64,000 nt of DNA from positions 14,976,846 to 15,040,845 of the forward strand of contig OZ023267.1 of assembly GCA_964006375.1 (NCBI GenBank), read 5' to 3'. Positions within the stretch are counted from its first letter, which is position 1. Each line of letters starts with the position of its first letter. Made by a program: the position numbers and the translations under genes. This DNA is from Tillus elongatus. Lineage: Eukaryota > Arthropoda > Insecta > Coleoptera > Cleridae. The notes under the pieces are model-generated. The model searched no databases, was not told the origin of the DNA, and saw only the letters and a list, made by a program, of their open reading frames with translations. This document shows, one piece after another, positions 53,567 to 64,000 of the stretch.

Positions 53567-54530
53567 AGTCCCTACTTTGTTTCTTCTCCACATCAATGAC
53601 CTAGCACACCCAACCCAGTTCACAGTTATGCAGACGACAGCACCCTCCACTCAAATATATAATATTCTAAGCCTATCTTTTTAGCCCAAATAGACGAGGA
53701 TCACAGACTCATGGAGGGTTCTGTTTCTGTGGAACCCCAAAAAATATTAGACTGGGGAAGTAGAAATCTTGTACAATTCAACTCCACCAAATCTCAGTCT
53801 TGCTTTCTATTTCATAAGAGATACACCAGCCCTAGACCCATCACAATGAACAACCAAGTTATTCAAAGTAATGAGTCCTTTTCACTTGTTAGCATTTCTG
53901 TGGATCGAAATCTCAATTGGCACCAACATGTCACATCAATTGCAGAAGCGGCTGCTAAGAAATTGGGTTTCCTCTTCCGGGCTCGCAAATACTTTTCACC
54001 AGCTAATCTCTATACCTTATATACTTCACAAATACTACTAAACCTCGAATACTGCACCCACATCTGGAGTGCTGCTGCCGCTTCTACACTCGCTACTCTG
54101 GACTCCATTCAGAAGAAAACTCTTCGCCTCATCAGTGACCCTACCCTCGCCCAAAGGCTGCCACCCCTTGCCGACCGACGTGCCGTTGGTTACCTCTCTC
54201 TCTCTCTTTTATAGATATCTGCACAGGCATTGCTCAGAGGAGCCTCGATAGTTCCTCCACCTGCTGCCCCCAACAGATCTACCAGGGGAACAGAGCAAAT
54301 GCACTTTTACTGTCCAGGTTACCAGATAGAACATCTTGTTATGCCCGCTCTTTTGTCCCGAGGACTTCCAGGTTGTGGAATTCCTTGCCGGCACATGTTT
54401 TTCCTTCTCCTCCAAACCTCCAAGTCCAGAATTAACAAGTTGCCTCTTTCCTCCTTGTCGACACCCATAGTACGATAGTATTTACGCTGTAAGTACTCGT
54501 GGTGTGTTGTTGAAATATTTCAAAAAATGT
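53567..54530 (+). mobile_element. LINE 3' fragment, sister of the copy at 15358
   Basis: Reads HSYADDSTLHSN, NNQVIQSNESFSLV, FRARKYFSPANLYTLYTSQ and RLISDPTLAQRLPPLA, nearly the same protein as 15431-16150 minus. 5'-truncated. It splits the piggyBac gene between DKFCASY and RRWPIVVFF. Confidence 0.8.
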
Positions 54531-54871
54531 TGCCAGGAATACAAGGCGTTGGCCTATCGTAGTTTTTTCGATGTTAAATGTTGCCAGAATCAATAGTTAC
54601 AGAAATCATTCCACCAACAATAAAGAAAAAATAGTTAGAAGCAGGTACCTTCGACAATTGGCAAATGCTCTTCTGAAGGAGAATGTCGATCGAAGACCAC
54701 AAAACTCTCTGCAAAGCGAGCTCAAAGAAAAAATGTAGAAAAGAAAAGCAGAATTAGCTATCGACACAACAGACGAAGCAACATCAAGTAAAGGGAGATG
54801 TAAGCCTTGCCAAAATGATAAACGTACAAGGATCACACGGTTCAGTTGTGAGATTTGTCAGAAACTCATAT
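54531..54871 (+). pseudogene. piggyBac transposase C-terminal part
   Basis: Continues TRRWPIVVFFDV then IVRSRYLRQLANALL and the cysteine-rich CKPCQNDKRTRITRFSCEIC, the piggyBac zinc-binding tail. It is cut inside this domain by the PLE insert; ICLEYAKPICPDC at about 55371-55410 looks like the remainder. Confidence 0.75.
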
Positions 54872-55358
54872 TTTTAAATAAAAAACACTTTAAAAAAAAA
54901 ACACTTCTAAATCTTAATGTACACGGGTTTCAACCTGTTTTAGCAACTTTTACTGCTTTTGCATTGTTGTTTTTGCTGCTTGGAGGTGCCTCGAATGAGC
55001 TTTGGGCATTTTGATGTTTTTAGTTTCTCAACTTTTAGCTTTTAGCTTTGATTTTATTAATGTAACTGTTGTAGAGCATGTTAGCTTTGACTTTAGTTTA
55101 TTTTTAGACTTTACTTGTAAGACTGTTTAGAATTTTGTAACTGCTTGTATCGTGTGATACTTGCCGACCTACCAGAAACTTTGTTTCTGACACAATCACC
55201 TTTTGTAATGTTTCAGGAAACCCCTGAAGATGGCCAGATATATGGGCCGAAACGCGTAGGGCTTTTACTAAATAAATTCGGTCTGGAGTATAGCCTTGTT
55301 CTGTTCTTTTTTACCTTGGAAATATGTCCAACCCAGACGTTGTGACATTCAGAAATTA
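54872..55358 (+). mobile_element. PLE terminal fragment inside piggyBac
   Basis: A 13-bp duplication CAGAAACTCATAT / CAGAAATTCATAT (54859-54871 and 55359-55371) brackets the insert. It holds no frame but has a hammerhead-like motif at 55215-55262. Confidence 0.6.
55215..55262 (+). ncRNA. hammerhead ribozyme-like motif, second PLE type
   Basis: CTGAAGA at 55224-55230, stem GGCC/GGCC with a 9-base loop, GAAAC at 55249-55253, GC and GTA. CCC before the core pairs with GGG after GTA. Confidence 0.5.
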
Positions 55359-55722
55359 CAGAAATTCATATGTTTGGAGTACGCAAAACCAATTTGTCCA
55401 GACTGCACAGCTGCAACTCAATAATTTTCAATAACAAATGTTGAAGTTTTACTACAATAATGTCTTGAAAAAAAAAAACATGTAGCTAATCAAAAAATTT
55501 TGTTGATGAAAATGTCGTTTGTGTTCACAGTTTTATATCACATTTTTGTTCCCGAAATAAAATACTAATTTGCTTTAAAATGCTGTACTTATTAACCTTT
55601 TATCAATTATAACAAAATTTCAGTACCCGCGTCCTCAAAGATTTAATTTAAACTGTAGCGTATCTATGAAATACTCACGACCTTTCTTGTTGGTACTAAA
55701 GCTGCGCCCGCTGGAAAGTTAG

Positions 55723-57386
55723 AGAAATAAATATATTTATTTTCCCTGGAATTTATCCACAATAGCTATTTATGAATGAATGAACACATGTATCTAGTAT
55801 CATTTTGAGGTTAGGGTTGGGAGCGAAAAGTGTCACATGTCAAATGCTAAATAGACTGTTCAGAGAACAGAAAAGGTGGGCAGAAGGGCTGTAATACACG
55901 TAGAAACACAATTGTTAAAAACACTAAAATAATAAGTAAAAGTAGTTTAGTTTAATTCTTTACAGCAAGGAATGTAAATATTGCAATTAATTAGAGGTCA
56001 GAATTGTATCGATTGGCATTGAAAATATCACATTTATTATGTAAACAGTAAACGAACTAAATTTGCAAGGTACGCAGGAATGCTAATGTCGGCAATTTGG
56101 AAGGTCGCAACCTAATGAAGAAACTATAAGTAGTAAACAAGAGTAAAAATTAGATCAGTTATTACAATGTTAGATGAGAAAAATAAGTTCTTACGATGTA
56201 GACAGTTAATTTAGATTGCTTCAGATGTAACGATGCGATACTTGTGATTTAATTATGTAAACATAAAAACACTGTTCAATTAAGATTCACGATGTAAACA
56301 GTCTACGTTAAGTTCATTCAGTTGTTATTAATAATGTTATTGTTGAGTTTCTGTGAGTTGTTAAATTTATAATTAAACTGTTACCAATGTTCCAATATGC
56401 TTAGGTCGACGATTTTATTCCTATAAATATCCTCCGCTCCCTTTAACAGATACTTTTTTGCTGAGAAAGTTAATGACATATTTCCACGGCCTTCTAGATG
56501 CACATTTATAATAACTACAGTATAGGTACGTATCAAAGTTTTTCTCTTGAAAAAAGTTGAACAGGAATAGAAAAAGCATACTATTATATTCACGATTATT
56601 AGCACTATTCACTCTGATGATTTGTGCCACTTGCTTATGGATGAGGGTGTAAACTTCATTCTCTAGAATAGTGACCATCATAATCACCAATATAATTTTA
56701 AAGTATCATTTTCTGAATGCAATAACAGGAAAAACCAGTTAGTTCACATTATTTGACAGATATCGAGTTAAATACACACCATGCAAAAATATTTCACATC
56801 GTATAAATAATGCATGCACGAGAGAGATTTTATATGATTCTTTCCTTCAATTATTTTGACAATTTAAGTAATATGCAAGGCATTGTGGCCATCATTAGAA
56901 ACATACCGGTTTCGCTCTTATTAGAGCTCGTCAGTGTGCTATACTAATGATAATCAAAACAGTTTCGAAGCAACTTGACTAAAGATAGCCAGCCTTAGAG
57001 CATTGTGAGATGTATTGCACTTACCAGCTCGTGTGGAACTAGGTACTATATTGTCTCAACAGCTCTCATAAACACAAAATATTATAAATAGAGACTGTAT
57101 ACAACTAACAAACGATTTTCTATTCATTAGGCTTCTTTATTTCTTTTGCAAAAATCAGGAAATGTACAAATATGTCTGTATGTATAGCATTTTGTGTTTA
57201 CTAGAACTGATGACACAGCATAGTTCCTAGTTATGTACAAGATGGCGACTTAACAATCATATACAATATTATTTAATTAAAGTAACACAAAATAATATTT
57301 GATTGAAGGAAACAATCATAATAATAATACTAGTAGAGTGTAATGAGACAAGAATGGGTACAATGCATTAGGATTTTCATTACTTA
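55723..57386 (-). other. intergenic region and 3' UTR of PDCD6
   Basis: Contains the 3' UTR of the EF-hand gene; AATAAA on the minus strand at 57136-57141, about 250 bp past the stop, is a candidate poly(A) signal. A hammerhead-like motif is at 56891-56951. Nothing else is recognised. Confidence 0.4.
56891..56951 (-). ncRNA. hammerhead ribozyme, near-canonical
   Basis: Minus strand: stem I arm ATCATTAG, 9 bases, core CTGACGA, 5-bp stem II GCTCT/AGAGC with loop AATA, GAAAC, 6-base loop, GTT (cleavage after the last T), then stem I return CTAATGAT, fully complementary to the first arm. Stem III is the two-base AC/GT form known from PLE ribozymes. All invariant core bases are present. No PLE gene is visible beside it. 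Confidence 0.7.
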
Positions 57387-62918
<5,532 letters not shown>

Positions 62919-62939
62919 TTAACATATAATAAAAAATAA

Positions 62940-63720
62940 TAATGATAATTTATTAGTTTCTTCAATAGACAATGTGCCTAGAACATTGGAATAATTAGCA
63001 AAGCACTAAAACAGAAGAATAACATGCAAAATACAATAAAAAATAATGTCAATGGTGAAGATGCCAAAATTAAACTACACAAAACAAAAAAATCCAACCA
63101 AAAATCTCACTTGTTTTTTAAGCAAAGCAATAAAACAGAAGAATAACATGCAAAATACAATAAAAAATAATTGTCAATGGCGAAGATCCAAAAACTAAAC
63201 TACACAATATTGAAAACAGAAAAAGTCAACCAAAAATTTTCACTTGTTTTAGTCTCAACCTAACAAAATCCTGCATACTATACAACAACTCCTCCTCCAT
63301 CAGCATATGCCCAGAAGTTGAGGATAGTCAATGTCACTATGGATGAGATTATGCAAAAAATACATTGCTTGTATTATTCGCCTTTTCTCTAGAGTCGAAC
63401 TGAAATCTGTCTAATAACGAACTATAGGGAAAACCTCGTTCTGGATAATGGTGTTCACTAAAGAAAAATAAATACTTAACGAATTTACGTAGTACTGACT
63501 CCAAGATAGTTTTATAAACAGAGTAGAGAGCAGCCCAGCATAGACTAGCATATTCTAATCTTGAATGATCAAAGAAGTTATACACGATGATTGAAGTAGC
63601 ATCATCAGAAAAGAATTCCCTGTTTCGGATTACAAAACCCAGGCATTTCACCGATAATGACAAAATATTACTTACCTGCTGACTGAACCTAAGCTGTGGT
63701 AATATTTACATGGTAGTTAA
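62940..63720 (-). mobile_element. LINE 3' fragment
   Basis: The frame at 63349-63663 (KCLGFVIRNREFFSD...DHSRLEYASLCW) is the C-terminal RT region related to 41351-41764. The non-coding part has a 124-bp tandem duplication at 62998-63121 and 63122-63247. Confidence 0.65.
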
Positions 63721-64000
63721 ACTCAAGTGGTACGGTTTTACTAGCGAAAGACCTGACTTTACATTTGCAAATATTGGTAAATTTGCAGATTAGCTCCCGA
63801 ACGCTTTTCAAAAAACTGTTTTCAGAAACCTGCCTAAGGCCCCCCTGAATGCATAAACCACAAGAAAAATTTCTTGTTCACACCCCCCAAGGAAGTTACG
63901 GGACCAAGAGTGAATAGGGTTGCTGGGCGGGGTAGGTAGTAAGAAGGAAATATGAGCAGAAAATGCGAAAAAAACGGGCGCGAAAGTTGTTTTTTTCACA
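63721..64000. repeat. family B repeat at the window edge
   Basis: GGTAAATTTGCAGATTAGCT at about 63776, then ATGCATAAACCACAAG, CACCCCCCAAGGAAGTTACG and GGGCGGGGTAGGTAG. The same blocks occur at 11270-11470 in the DnaJ intron. Confidence 0.6.

Larger units (their letters stand above)
50632..55722 (+). mobile_element. piggyBac element with three nested insertions
   Basis: Left end TTAACCTTCCAGCG at 50632; right end the inverse, CGCTGGAAAGTTAG at about 55709-55722, with the right TTAA mutated to TTAG. The transposase gene runs from 51799 to about 55410 in broken frames. Nested are a MITE (50688-51452), a LINE (53567-54530) and a PLE end (54872-55358). Confidence 0.7.

Overview
This window is nuclear DNA of an arthropod, almost certainly an insect. 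Three spliced or eukaryote-type genes are recognisable: an NSUN2-type tRNA cytosine-5 methyltransferase (minus strand, 5327-7366), a six-exon DnaJ protein resembling DNAJC4 (plus strand, 10094-28906), and the last two exons of the penta-EF-hand protein PDCD6/ALG-2 (minus strand, 57387-62890). No bacterial operon, rRNA or intact tRNA gene was seen. The order of insect cannot be fixed from the sequence alone. Everything is AT-rich except a few transposon-derived islands.

Most of the window is transposable elements and their wreckage. From left to right: a Penelope-like element (PLE) with inverted arms and ribozyme-like motifs (107-1388); non-coding repeats with long (TA)n cores (2700-4808); NSUN2; a tRNA-derived SINE with a 13-bp target duplication (8344-8699); exons 1-5 of the DnaJ gene (10094-13076); a 15.7-kb intron holding a hAT-type MITE, a piggyBac fragment split by a LINE, a DD41D mariner-like element with long inverted ends, PLE pieces and an intact Crypton-like tyrosine recombinase gene (27152-28297); then the last DnaJ exon (28747-28906).

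Downstream lie a broken transposase-like gene with an RNase H-like look (29542-31791), a second hAT MITE with a PIF/Harbinger element inside it (32076-34277), LINE and gypsy fragments, a roughly 9-kb pogo/Tigger element carrying a LINE, a GC-rich second LINE and a DD41D element (40832-49882), and a roughly 5.1-kb piggyBac carrying a MITE, a LINE fragment and a PLE end (50632-55722). The PDCD6 3' end and its 5.1-kb intron follow; that intron contains a third DD41D element, a second decayed Crypton-like element and a dead LINE.

The parts worth most attention are the Crypton-like recombinase with flanking inverted repeats and palindromes, eight hammerhead-ribozyme-like motifs linked to PLE sequence, and the target duplications that let the insertion order be read directly. 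All calls come from reading sequence; family names rest on recognised motifs, not on searches.
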